From: Cecembia rubra
GTDB taxonomy: Bacteria; Bacteroidota; Bacteroidia; Cytophagales; Cyclobacteriaceae
Direction: 5' to 3'
Length of the DNA: 64,000 bases
NCBI RefSeq assembly: GCF_003014575.1
Contig: NZ_PYGF01000007.1
Location: forward strand, 186,001-250,000
The translations under genes and the position numbers were made by a program. Positions 1 to 8,187 of the stretch are shown here, in pieces; position 1 is the stretch's first letter, and every line of letters starts with the position of its first letter. The notes under the pieces are model-generated. The model was not told where the DNA came from. It saw only the letters and a program-made list of their open reading frames with translations, and did not search any database.

Positions 1-2
1 TT

Positions 3-1625
3 ACCATCATGGAAACCCTCTCTTACCATGACCTGAGCATGGTCATCAAATTTGGGGTGCAGTTTGGACTATGGGGTATGAGTATCTTTTTCCTAGGCAC
101 GGACAAACACCATCAAAAATACCTCAAAGATGTGGGCAGTCTAAAATTGCCCGGCTGTTTTGCCATGACGGAAACCGGACACGGATCCAATGTGAGAGGC
201 CTGGAGACTACAGCCATCTACAATCACAGCAAAAAGACCTTCACCATCCATACCCCCAATCCGGATGCCAGAAAGGAATACATCGGAAATGCTGCCATGC
301 ACGGTCAAATGGCAACCGTTTTTGCCAAGTTGATGATCGATGGCGAGGACTTTGGGGTAAATGCTTTCATTGTTCCTCTAAGAGATTCCCAAGGTAATAT
401 GGAGCCCGGTGTAAGCATAGAAGACTGTGGCCGGAAGATGGGACTTAATGGGGTTGACAATGGAGTGATTTATTTTGATCAGGTAGAAATTCCAAAGGAA
501 AATATGCTGGACAGGTTCTCCTTTGTCAATGAAGCAGGTGAATTTGAAAGCCCCATCAGTTCTGACAACAGGAGATTTTTTACTATGCTCGGTACTTTGG
601 TGGGGGGTAGGATAGGGATACCAAGGTCTGCCCTATCTGCTTCCAAAACAGGGTTGACCATTGCTATCCGACATGGGGAGAAGCGAAGGCAGTTTGGTCC
701 TGAAGGAGGGGAAGAGGTACCTATCTTGAATTACAGAATGCATCAAAGGAGATTGATGCCGCCATTGGCAAGCAGTTATGCACTCCACTTTGCTTTGCGC
801 TACCTCACTGAGCGGTTTTTAAACAGAACAGAGGAAGATGCCCAGGAGATTGAGGCTTTGGCTGCGGGGTTAAAGGCCTACACGACCTGGTTTACAACAG
901 CGACTTTGCAGGAATGCCGGGAAGCCTGCGGAGGAAAAGGATACCTCTCAGAAAACAGAATCGATGCTCTCAAAAATGATACAGATGTATATACCACTTT
1001 CGAAGGAGATAATGTAGTCTTGATGCAGTTGGTGGCTAAAAATAGACTCACGGAATTCAAGCAGGAATTTGGTGACATCAACATGTTTACCATCTTTAAT
1101 TATGTCGTTAGTCAGGCCAAAACCTCAATTACGGAAAAGAATCCTTTGATCGTAAGAAATACAGATCAGGCCCACCTCTTGGACATGGACTTCCACCTGA
1201 ATGCCTTCAAATACAGGGAGAGAGCTATCTTGGCGAGTGCAGCACAAAGGATCAAAAGGCATATTGACAATGGAATGGATTCCTTTGATGCCTTCAATGT
1301 AGTCCAGCACCATTTGGTCAATGTAGGGCAGGCTTATATTGAAAGAATCATCTTGGAAGAATTCCAAAAAGCAGTAAGAGAAGCTGCCGGCAAAGGTGTG
1401 CAGGATGCACTGACCCAACTTTGCCAGTTGTATGCTTTGCATACGATAGAGAAAAATAGCGGTTGGTACCTGGAACAAGGGTATATGGAAGGTGTCAAAA
1501 CCAAGGCGATCAGAAAAGAAGTCAATCAACTCTGTTGGGAAATCAGAAAAAATGCTTTGGCTCTTACCGATGCTTTTGATATTCCTGAAAGCTGCATTGC
1601 CGCGCCCATAGCCAAGAGAAATTGA
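3..1625 (+). CDS. Acyl-CoA oxidase/dehydrogenase family protein, 5' end cut by window
   Basis: FAD-dependent first step of fatty acyl-CoA beta-oxidation. The reading frame is already open at the first bases, so the true start lies upstream. The Met at base 9 is internal: about 540 residues are present, against roughly 650-760 for acyl-CoA oxidases. Near the visible N-terminus, a FAMTETGHGSN motif matches the flavin/substrate segment of this family. A glycine-rich CGGKGYLSENR motif and a TTFEGDN motif follow, both typical of the acyl-CoA oxidase C-terminal region. Oxidase versus dehydrogenase activity cannot be decided from the sequence. Confidence 0.85.
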   Translation, partial: TIMETLSYHDLSMVIKFGVQFGLWGMSIFFLGTDKHHQKYLKDVGSLKLPGCFAMTETGHGSNVRGLETTAIYNHSKKTFTIHTPNPDARKEYIGNAAMHGQMATVFAKLMIDGEDFGVNAFIVPLRDSQGNMEPGVSIEDCGRKMGLNGVDNGVIYFDQVEIPKENMLDRFSFVNEAGEFESPISSDNRRFFTMLGTLVGGRIGIPRSALSASKTGLTIAIRHGEKRRQFGPEGGEEVPILNYRMHQRRLMPPLASSYALHFALRYLTERFLNRTEEDAQEIEALAAGLKAYTTWFTTATLQECREACGGKGYLSENRIDALKNDTDVYTTFEGDNVVLMQLVAKNRLTEFKQEFGDINMFTIFNYVVSQAKTSITEKNPLIVRNTDQAHLLDMDFHLNAFKYRERAILASAAQRIKRHIDNGMDSFDAFNVVQHHLVNVGQAYIERIILEEFQKAVREAAGKGVQDALTQLCQLYALHTIEKNSGWYLEQGYMEGVKTKAIRKEVNQLCWEIRKNALALTDAFDIPESCIAAPIAKRN

Positions 1626-1705
1626 TCTGCCAATAATCCATGATATCGACTCTTCTCCTCCTGCAAATGTGCCAGGAGAGGTAGCGTTATCCGGGGAAAA
1701 TGCCT

Positions 1706-1960
1706 TTATTCCCCACAGGCCCCTTCTTCAAACTTCAAAATACCTTTGGCACCGGCTTCACAAGCATTGCCGTAGGTTTTTCCATCGCAGCCACAGACGG
1801 GTTGATAGATGGCTGGACACATGATATCTTCCCTTATTTTACTGCTATCAAAGCAGTCTTTGGCCAATAACACCTCTGGTTCAGTTTGTACATTTTCACA
1901 CATAAAAGCTGAGGAAAAAAGGAATGGAAGAACAAATAGAAGGTTCAGTGTTTTTTTCAT
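1706..1960 (-). CDS. Small secreted Kazal-type protease inhibitor domain protein
   Basis: An 84-residue protein with a hydrophobic signal sequence (residues 3-20) ending at Cys21, possibly a lipoprotein although the lipobox is poor. It is followed by one Kazal-like domain. The cysteines C36, C48, C56, C58, C67 and C82, with the PVCGCDGKTYGNAC core, fit the six-cysteine Kazal pattern. Known members inhibit serine proteases; here the target is unknown. It stands alone, convergent with the acyl-CoA oxidase and divergent from the HNH gene. Confidence 0.75.
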   Translation of the reverse strand: MKKTLNLLFVLPFLFSSAFMCENVQTEPEVLLAKDCFDSSKIREDIMCPAIYQPVCGCDGKTYGNACEAGAKGILKFEEGACGE

Positions 1961-2109
1961 GGTCTTGGTATTTTCTGTAAGACGAATAAAAGGGCTTAAG
2001 GTGCTACAGGCAATAGGTTATTTTTTTCTTAAAATTATCCGATTAAAATTAGTTGTGGGGTTGGGGAATGATTTGACAATTAGTATTTTCAAAGAAATGA
2101 AAATGAATA

Positions 2110-3171
2110 ATGGAATTTCCCAAGGATTCAAACCTTCCTACTCATCTATTAGCTTCTTGTTTTGATAGCACATCTGCTACCTATAAGTACTATTGGTTTT
2201 TGAGTATTCTAGATTGTCTTAATGGTGGAATAAGGATAATTGAAAAAAGAGAACTCTTCGCTCGGATGGTTGCCATACCTTGGTATACAGTGAATTATTT
2301 TCAGGTTTCTTTTGGTAAGCAGGACGTGATTCATAGAGCAGTAGAGAATATAAAAAGAATTGAAAATATTTCCATTGAGGAGCACAAAAATGTAATTGTA
2401 GAGAAGTTAGTTCAATCTCAAAATCAAGAAACTCAAAAGACACTGAATCATTTTAATAATCAAGTTCCCCATTGGTTTTTGGCTCCTTGGTTAAAAGGAG
2501 AAAAATTGATATCAAGAATATACTCTAGATCTCAAGGCTTTGAAAATGATTGTTTATATGCACTTTACCCAAATCATGTTGAAATAAACTCGAATTGGAT
2601 ACCTTACTTAATCCAAAATATACGCTTTTTAAGAGACTTTTGCTTTTGGAATCTCGCCATTTTCTTACAAAAAAGGAATCCTGGCTTACCTGATGTTCCA
2701 AGTAAACTTATAAAGCCTCCTTCAAGAATCCCATTAACCAATCAAAGGAAGAACTTTTGGAATCTTTTCTTTGATGAAGTTGGAACAATGAAGTGTATTT
2801 ATACTGGCGAAAATCTAAATAAGTCAAATTACGTAGTCGAACATTTTATTCCTCACAGATATGTTTGTCATGATCTTATTTGGAATCTTGTACCGGCAGA
2901 TTCAACATTTAACTCCACCAAAAGTGACAAAATACCTGTGTTAGAAGACTTCTTTGATGATTTTTATGAAATTCATAGAAAGGCCATTGAAATTGTATCT
3001 GTAAAAGATCCCAAATCAAATTACCTTTTTGAATACTTAGATATTTTTCAAGGTGTCCAGGATATAAAAAAATTATCAGAATCATTTGAAAAAGAAAAAT
3101 TCAGAAAAACTTTTAATCCAATGGTTTTAATGGCAATTAATAATGGGTTTCAATCTTTAGCCAAATCATGA
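2110..3171 (+). CDS. HNH endonuclease domain protein
   Basis: A 353-residue protein whose C-terminal third carries an HNH-like core. This has CIYTGE, then EH at residues 244-245, WNLVP with Asn259, and a downstream N-x-x-K-x-x-K-x-P element, as in HNH_4/Cas9-like HNH folds. The N-terminal 200 residues match no family I recognise and may supply specificity or partner binding. It lacks the paired zinc cysteines of many HNH proteins. Its last codons overlap the next gene by 4 bp (ATGA), so the two are probably translationally coupled. The DNA is clearly more AT-rich than the flanks, which suggests horizontal transfer. A defence role is inference only. Confidence 0.65.
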   Translation: MEFPKDSNLPTHLLASCFDSTSATYKYYWFLSILDCLNGGIRIIEKRELFARMVAIPWYTVNYFQVSFGKQDVIHRAVENIKRIENISIEEHKNVIVEKLVQSQNQETQKTLNHFNNQVPHWFLAPWLKGEKLISRIYSRSQGFENDCLYALYPNHVEINSNWIPYLIQNIRFLRDFCFWNLAIFLQKRNPGLPDVPSKLIKPPSRIPLTNQRKNFWNLFFDEVGTMKCIYTGENLNKSNYVVEHFIPHRYVCHDLIWNLVPADSTFNSTKSDKIPVLEDFFDDFYEIHRKAIEIVSVKDPKSNYLFEYLDIFQGVQDIKKLSESFEKEKFRKTFNPMVLMAINNGFQSLAKS

Positions 3172-4025
3172 AAAATAAATTTTCCCATCTCACTGCTAAA
3201 GAAAGAGAAAAACTTTCTTATCCAGCAAGATTGCTTTTGGATAAGACGTTGCTTAGGGGAAAGATCCTAGATTTTGGTTGTGGTTTTGGAAAGGATGTGG
3301 AAATTCTCCAATCCAAGGGTTTGGATATCCAAGGGTATGACAGGCATTATTTTCCAACTTATCCACAAGGTAAATTTGATACCATCATCTGTTTTTATGT
3401 TCTGAATGTGTTGATGCTGGAAGAACAAACCAAGGTTTTATTGGAAATTTCGCAAATATTAAAACCAGGAGGAATAGCCTATTTTGCTGTCAGAAGGGAT
3501 GTGAAAAAATCAGGTTTCAGAAACCACAAAATACACCAAAAACCCACTTATCAATGTAACGTCATACTTCCATTTCAATCTGTTTTTCGAAATGAAAACT
3601 GTGAAATTTATGAATATCAACATATTAATCATCTGATTCATGAAGATGGTCAGTCGTGTATTTTTTGTAACCCTTCGAAGGATATGGAATTGATTGCAGA
3701 ATCGGCATCAGTTTATGCTATCTATGACAAATATCCAGTTGGTAATGGCCATGCTTTGATTATTCCCAAGAGACATGTGGAAAACTTTTTCGATTTAAGC
3801 TTGAAAGAACATGCAGCTTTGTTTTTTGTGCTTAACCATATAAAAACCCAACTTCAAAACCTTTTTAATCCAGATGGATTCAATGTGGGAATCAACATAG
3901 GAGAAAAAGCCGGTCAAACCATCCCCCATGTGCATATTCATTTAATTCCAAGGTATGCAGGGGATATTGATGATCCTGAAGGAGGTGTCAGGGGGGTTAT
4001 TCCTCAAAGAAGGAAGTATAAGTAA
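3168..4025 (+). CDS. Class I SAM methyltransferase - HIT hydrolase fusion
   Basis: A 285-residue two-domain protein. Residues 1-160 form a compact Rossmann methyltransferase: SAM motif I at residues 33-43 (ILDFGCGFGKD), an acidic loop GYDRH, and a LKPGG motif. Residues 164-285 form a HIT domain that starts with C164-x2-C167 and ends with the HIT triad H254-x-H256-x-H258. HIT proteins hydrolyse or transfer nucleotides on small nucleotidyl conjugates. The gene overlaps the HNH gene by 4 bp and shares its low GC. The combination suggests nucleic-acid or nucleotide modification coupled to nucleotidyl cleavage; the substrate is unknown. Confidence 0.8.
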   Translation: MKNKFSHLTAKEREKLSYPARLLLDKTLLRGKILDFGCGFGKDVEILQSKGLDIQGYDRHYFPTYPQGKFDTIICFYVLNVLMLEEQTKVLLEISQILKPGGIAYFAVRRDVKKSGFRNHKIHQKPTYQCNVILPFQSVFRNENCEIYEYQHINHLIHEDGQSCIFCNPSKDMELIAESASVYAIYDKYPVGNGHALIIPKRHVENFFDLSLKEHAALFFVLNHIKTQLQNLFNPDGFNVGINIGEKAGQTIPHVHIHLIPRYAGDIDDPEGGVRGVIPQRRKYK

Positions 4026-4095
4026 ATTTAATAGTGTCAATTTTTTGTTTCTTTAAAGCCACAACCCCACACCTAAAAAATCAGTATAACACACT

Positions 4096-4704
4096 ATGAA
4101 GAAATTTTTGATATTTTCTCTTTTTGCCCTGTTGATACAGTCCTGTATCACTTCTCGCATCAACTCTCACAAACTCGTAGACCAAGCCGAACGCTATAAT
4201 AAACTACTTTTGCTGATCACTGACTCTGAGCAGGATTTCTATGAATGGAATCAGGAAAACTTTGACTATGTGATCTACAGTAGGTTCAACCACCTAGATA
4301 CCGATTATGAAAGGAAAGTCATTGGCAATGCCCTGCAAAGGAACATAAGACCTACCATCATCGTCCCTGCCGACAAAGCCTTCACGATCCATAGTGAGGT
4401 GAGCTATGCAGACTTTATGAACACCCTCAATTACTTAGAATATGATGCGGTATTGTTGGTTCAGATCAAGGGCTTATGGAAGGAGCAAAGAATCAGAGAA
4501 GGGGACAGTTATTTTGTACCACGATCAGAATTTCATGTATTTCTAATAGATAAACAACGCTTCAAAAATCAATACCTCGCCAAAATAAATGTGGATGGTG
4601 GAAGCGGATGGAATAATTTTGAAGAGATATTCAGCCGCTTTTCCAGAGAACTCGCCAAGGACCTCAGCGACAAAGGATTTATCCTAAGACCTGCTGTATT
4701 GTGA
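4096..4704 (+). CDS. Hypothetical lipoprotein
   Basis: A 202-residue protein with a short signal peptide and a lipobox-like LIQSC placing the lipidated cysteine at C17. The mature part is a mixed alpha/beta sequence with no motif I recognise. GC is nearer the chromosome average than the preceding island. It stands alone, about 70 bp after the methyltransferase-HIT gene, and may not belong to that unit. Confidence 0.6.
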   Translation: MKKFLIFSLFALLIQSCITSRINSHKLVDQAERYNKLLLLITDSEQDFYEWNQENFDYVIYSRFNHLDTDYERKVIGNALQRNIRPTIIVPADKAFTIHSEVSYADFMNTLNYLEYDAVLLVQIKGLWKEQRIREGDSYFVPRSEFHVFLIDKQRFKNQYLAKINVDGGSGWNNFEEIFSRFSRELAKDLSDKGFILRPAVL

Positions 4705-4798
4705 TCCAAGGATTCATTCCTGATTTAAATACCACAGCATCAATCTGGCAATGCTTCACGACTTTTACATCGCTACAAAAAATTTATGCCTGATTTTG

Positions 4799-4825
4799 CA
4801 AATTGTATTTTACAATTTGTAAAAT
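4799..4825. promoter_or_regulatory. Overlapping perfect palindromes upstream of ATPase remnant
   Basis: Two interlocked inverted repeats. CAAATTGTA (4799-4807) pairs with TACAATTTG (4811-4819) across 3 bp. ATTTTACAA (4807-4815) pairs with TTGTAAAAT (4817-4825) across 1 bp. The block ends 14 bp before the start codon of the decayed ATPase. It looks like an operator or a phased dimer site. The two hairpins are mutually exclusive in RNA. Confidence 0.6.
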
Positions 4826-4839
4826 CAAATCTTCAAATA

Positions 4840-5474
4840 ATGAATCCAACAAGTCCTTTTCCCACTACAGGCTATTATGGTCCCAAGTACTTTTGTAACA
4901 GGAAAATTGAAACCCAAAATATCCTATCCATGTTGACTGGTGGTGAATCTAGTCTTTTGCTTGGTTTCAGAAGACTTGGGAAAACAGCCTTGATACGTCA
5001 TGTTATGGGAAAAATTACCCAAAGGTTGGATAGGAATTTACCTTAATATCTTATACAGAAAATGAAAAGGAATTTTTGAATTCGCTTGCTTCAGGTCTTT
5101 TACAGTCCATACCTGAAAAAAGTCCGTTTGGAAAAAATGTTTGGAACTTCATCAAATCCCTAAGGCCAACGATTAGTTTTGATGCACTTTCTGGTATCCC
5201 ATAAGTCGGATTGGATGTAAAAGACACCCCAAAACAAGTAAAGGACATCTTTCAGTTTTTGGTTCAACAGGATATCCCAATAGTAGTTGCCATTGATGAA
5301 TTTCAGCAGACAGGTAACTATCCCGGAAAAACACGGATGCCTGGCTTAGGGGATTGATATAGTCACTACCCAACGTGCGTTTCATTTTTGCTGGCAGTCA
5401 GCAACATTCCTGCTGGAATTTAATTTTTTAGGAAAGCAAATGGCCTCGGTAAATCAGAATTTTTGGGAATGGGA
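4840..5474 (+). pseudogene. Decayed AAA-family ATP-binding protein
   Basis: Homology survives in pieces across frames. An intact N-terminus from the Met at 4840 includes a P-loop GFRRLGKTALI and ends at a stop at 5044-5046. A second frame carries about 90 residues with a Walker B VAIDEFQQ, interrupted by an in-frame TAA at 5202-5204. After another frameshift near 5325, a third frame reads TDAWLRGLI, a TAG at 5360-5362, and VRFIFAGSQQH. The C-terminal half is missing and the remnant runs into the 3' end of the MarR gene. The family is the mobile archaeal-type AAA ATPase group common in Bacteroidota. At least two frameshifts and two nonsense changes make it non-functional. Confidence 0.8.
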
Positions 5475-5891
5475 CTTCAGACTTTCCAAGAGTTTGTTCA
5501 TCAGCTGTTCCAGTTTGCTTTTGTCCTTTTCGGCCCAATTCGCAAAGACGGCATCCAAACTGGATGAAATCAAAGAAGCCTTGGACTGTAATGATTTTCC
5601 CGGATAGGTCAATTGAATCCCCACCTTGCGTTCATCTTTCTCACTTCTTTCCCTTTTGACCAAGTTCATTGCCTCTAAGCGCTTCAATAAAGGTGTAAGT
5701 GTTCCCGAATCCAAAGAGAGTCTCTCTCCTATTTGGGATACCATTAGCCCATCCTCTTCCCAAAGACAAAGCATGACGAGGTATTGTGGATAGGTCAAGC
5801 TCAAGGACTCCAAAGGTTCCCGGTAAGCTTGCGAAATCAGTCTGGATACTACATAGAATGGAAATCCAGGTTCTTTCTCTAGATTGGCCAT
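5454..5891 (-). CDS. MarR/OhrR-type transcriptional regulator lacking the N-terminal sensing Cys
   Basis: A 145-residue winged-helix repressor taken from the Met at 5891; an in-frame Met at 5942 would add a poor extension. LTYPQYLVMLCLWEED, LDSGTLTPLLKRLE and RSEKDERKV match the OhrR subgroup closely. OhrR proteins sense organic peroxides through a cysteine a few residues before the FxLYxxSR segment. Here that position is Gly (PGFPFYVVSR), so peroxide sensing by the usual thiol is not expected. The only other obvious cysteine is in the LCLWEED helix. No ohr gene lies beside it, so the target is unknown. Confidence 0.8.
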   Translation of the reverse strand: MANLEKEPGFPFYVVSRLISQAYREPLESLSLTYPQYLVMLCLWEEDGLMVSQIGERLSLDSGTLTPLLKRLEAMNLVKRERSEKDERKVGIQLTYPGKSLQSKASLISSSLDAVFANWAEKDKSKLEQLMNKLLESLKSHSQKF

Positions 5892-6053
5892 AATTTTTGA
5901 TTGTAAACAATTAAATTTATGAAAATTTATATTCGAAAACAAGGGAATTAATACCTCATTTGTTGATTTTTCTCAGGAACAAGGTTTGCTTTCAATTTTA
6001 GTTGTAGATAAGGATAAAATCATTTAGCTTTAAAAGTTTACACAAAGTTTAAA

Positions 6054-8078
6054 ATGAGACAGATCCTAACATTATTTTTCTTATTAAGTATACTCCTTTT
6101 GGGTTGTGAAAATGAATATGATGATCCTAAAAAAGACCCAACCATCAAGACATTGGAAGCCGAAGTAAACGCAGCTGGGTCTGTTATGCTTAAAGGTGAA
6201 TTGACTAGTCCATCCAATATCAGAGAACATGGCTTCCTTGTATCTGAAGATAGCGATTCATGGATAAACCCTATCAATAATATAAGGTTGGGAAAACCGA
6301 AGAAATCGGGTCCCTATCAGTACGAATTGGGAAGGACAAGTCAAGCAAATAGAACTTACTATTACAAAGCTTATGTAGAAACTGATATACAAATTATATA
6401 TGGAAGTGTAGTATCATTTGTTTCACGTGGTCTCAAGGACCCCGTAATCACCAGAGTGTCGCCAGAAAAAGGTCATTTGGAGGACTGGATCAATATTTAT
6501 GGTAGAAATTTTGGAGATGATCCTTCAAAAACCTTAGTGCGTTTTGGAGAAGTCGCTACATTTTATTGGTTAGTGGTCTCAGACACCTTTGTCAAAGCCC
6601 AGATTCCCGCAAATGTCAAATCTGCGGACTTTAATGTCAACGTAATCAATATTTCTTATGGAACTGATAAAATTGCAACTTACCCATATTCACTTTATAA
6701 ACCTGAAATCCATGAGGTGGATCCTAAAATTGTAAAAATAGGTGAGCCTTTTAAAATCATTGGAAACCATTTTGATTCAATACCTCAAAGAAATACTGTC
6801 TTTGTTGGTAATATGAAATTAGAAATCTTGGGCGCAAGAAGGAAGGAATTAACAGTAAGCTTACCCAAAGAGCTGAAAACGAGCGATCACCCAATTCGGA
6901 TAGAGGCACAATTACAAGAAGCACTATCAACTTTTAATTTAAGCTTGGCTGAACCCATTATCACAGAAATCCCGGATTGTGCAGTAACTTGGGATGAAAT
7001 TTTAATAAAAGGTGAAAATTTTAATCCTGATGTGTTTTGGAATCATGTAAGTATTGAAGGTCAAGAAGCGCAAATTATAGGTGGCAATGAGAAAGAAATT
7101 CTGGTAAGGGTTCCAAGGGGTCCTTTTCCCAATGGTAATGCTAGGATTACTGTGAAGGTAGCGGACAAATTAAATACTTTTTCCAAACCAATGTGCATTA
7201 ATGACGACTGGTTGATGGTTTCCAATAAACTTCCTTTTCATTTTTATGGGAATGCAGGAGCATTTTCACTTAACCAAAAAGGTTACGTTATTTCCAAATC
7301 CGCAGATTTCAATGACCCAAAGGATTACCTTTGGGAATATAATCCAAGCAATGGTTCCTGGATCAAAAGCAGTCCGCCTTTTGAAAAGGCCTATACCGGT
7401 AATGTAACAACAAGCAATGGGAAGGCGTTTCTTTATACAGGCCAAGATGCGGACAACTTTTGGGAATTTGAACCTTCAACTAAAACATGGACCAAAAAGG
7501 CAAACTTCCCTGGTGAAAAAAGGGCTGCGCCAAGTATGTTCGCATTCTCAGGAAGAGTTTTTCTAGGACTGGGAAGCTACTCGGAAGGCTTGAACAATAT
7601 CGACTATTTGGATCTTTATGAATACAATACAAGCACTAATTCATGGCTAAAATTGACAAATCCTCCAGCTGGTTTGACAGGAAGTAACAAGGCCTCAGCA
7701 GTTACTTTGGATGGATTTGTGTATATTTTTGGAGGGGCAAAAGACACAGGAATGAACAAACTTTTTAGATATGACCCATCAAATAATAGCTGGACCAATC
7801 TCGCGGCTTTACCTCAAGCAATCAATATGCAGACTGGATTTGCTTTCAAAGGTAAAATATATTGTGCAACCGGAACTCCAATTGGTGGAGGAGCAACCCC
7901 GGATGTTTGGATTTATGATCCATCAAACAATACCTGGCAAGCAGGCCCCATTGTAGGGAAAATTGGGAGATACCGGGCATTTTCTTTCGTAATCAACGAT
8001 GAAGTATTTTTGGGCGGTGGAGATGGAAATGGGTTTAATGAATCATTCATTGAAGAATTTTTTAAATTGAAGAACTAG
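6054..8078 (+). CDS. IPT/TIG and Kelch-repeat lipoprotein
   Basis: A 674-residue surface-type lipoprotein with lipobox LLLGC (C18). It begins with a short fibronectin-like segment, followed by three IPT/TIG-like beta-sandwiches (about residues 125-400) with the ITRVSPEKG...IYGRNFG pattern. The last 270 residues form a Kelch-type propeller, with recurring WEYNPSNGSW, YEYNTSTNSW, FRYDPSNNSW and IYDPSNNTW strands. Such proteins are presumed to bind ligands or sense at the outer membrane; no catalytic residues are evident. It is monocistronic and ends at a strong bidirectional terminator. Confidence 0.75.
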   Translation: MRQILTLFFLLSILLLGCENEYDDPKKDPTIKTLEAEVNAAGSVMLKGELTSPSNIREHGFLVSEDSDSWINPINNIRLGKPKKSGPYQYELGRTSQANRTYYYKAYVETDIQIIYGSVVSFVSRGLKDPVITRVSPEKGHLEDWINIYGRNFGDDPSKTLVRFGEVATFYWLVVSDTFVKAQIPANVKSADFNVNVINISYGTDKIATYPYSLYKPEIHEVDPKIVKIGEPFKIIGNHFDSIPQRNTVFVGNMKLEILGARRKELTVSLPKELKTSDHPIRIEAQLQEALSTFNLSLAEPIITEIPDCAVTWDEILIKGENFNPDVFWNHVSIEGQEAQIIGGNEKEILVRVPRGPFPNGNARITVKVADKLNTFSKPMCINDDWLMVSNKLPFHFYGNAGAFSLNQKGYVISKSADFNDPKDYLWEYNPSNGSWIKSSPPFEKAYTGNVTTSNGKAFLYTGQDADNFWEFEPSTKTWTKKANFPGEKRAAPSMFAFSGRVFLGLGSYSEGLNNIDYLDLYEYNTSTNSWLKLTNPPAGLTGSNKASAVTLDGFVYIFGGAKDTGMNKLFRYDPSNNSWTNLAALPQAINMQTGFAFKGKIYCATGTPIGGGATPDVWIYDPSNNTWQAGPIVGKIGRYRAFSFVINDEVFLGGGDGNGFNESFIEEFFKLKN

Positions 8079-8100
8079 TCTTTCTCCAACATTTAAAAAA

Positions 8101-8133
8101 AAACCGCTGAGTTCAATTCATGCTCAGCGGTTT
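8101..8133. terminator. Bidirectional Rho-independent terminator
   Basis: A perfect 11-bp stem, AAACCGCTGAG with CTCAGCGGTTT, around an 11-nt loop. An A-run lies on the left and T-rich sequence on the right. It sits between convergent genes ending at 8078 and 8188 and can serve both. Confidence 0.85.
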
Positions 8134-8187
8134 ATAATACCCATAGCCTTCGTTAAAAAAAGGCACATGGACAGAATTTTTTCCTGA

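Noticed and set aside
9-9. ATG at base 9 as the start of the acyl-CoA oxidase
   Set aside because: The frame is open upstream and the protein would lack the N-terminal domain, so the start is outside the window.
1658-1678. CTCCTG/CAGGAG stem after the acyl-CoA oxidase as terminator
   Set aside because: Only 6 bp with no T-run on either strand.
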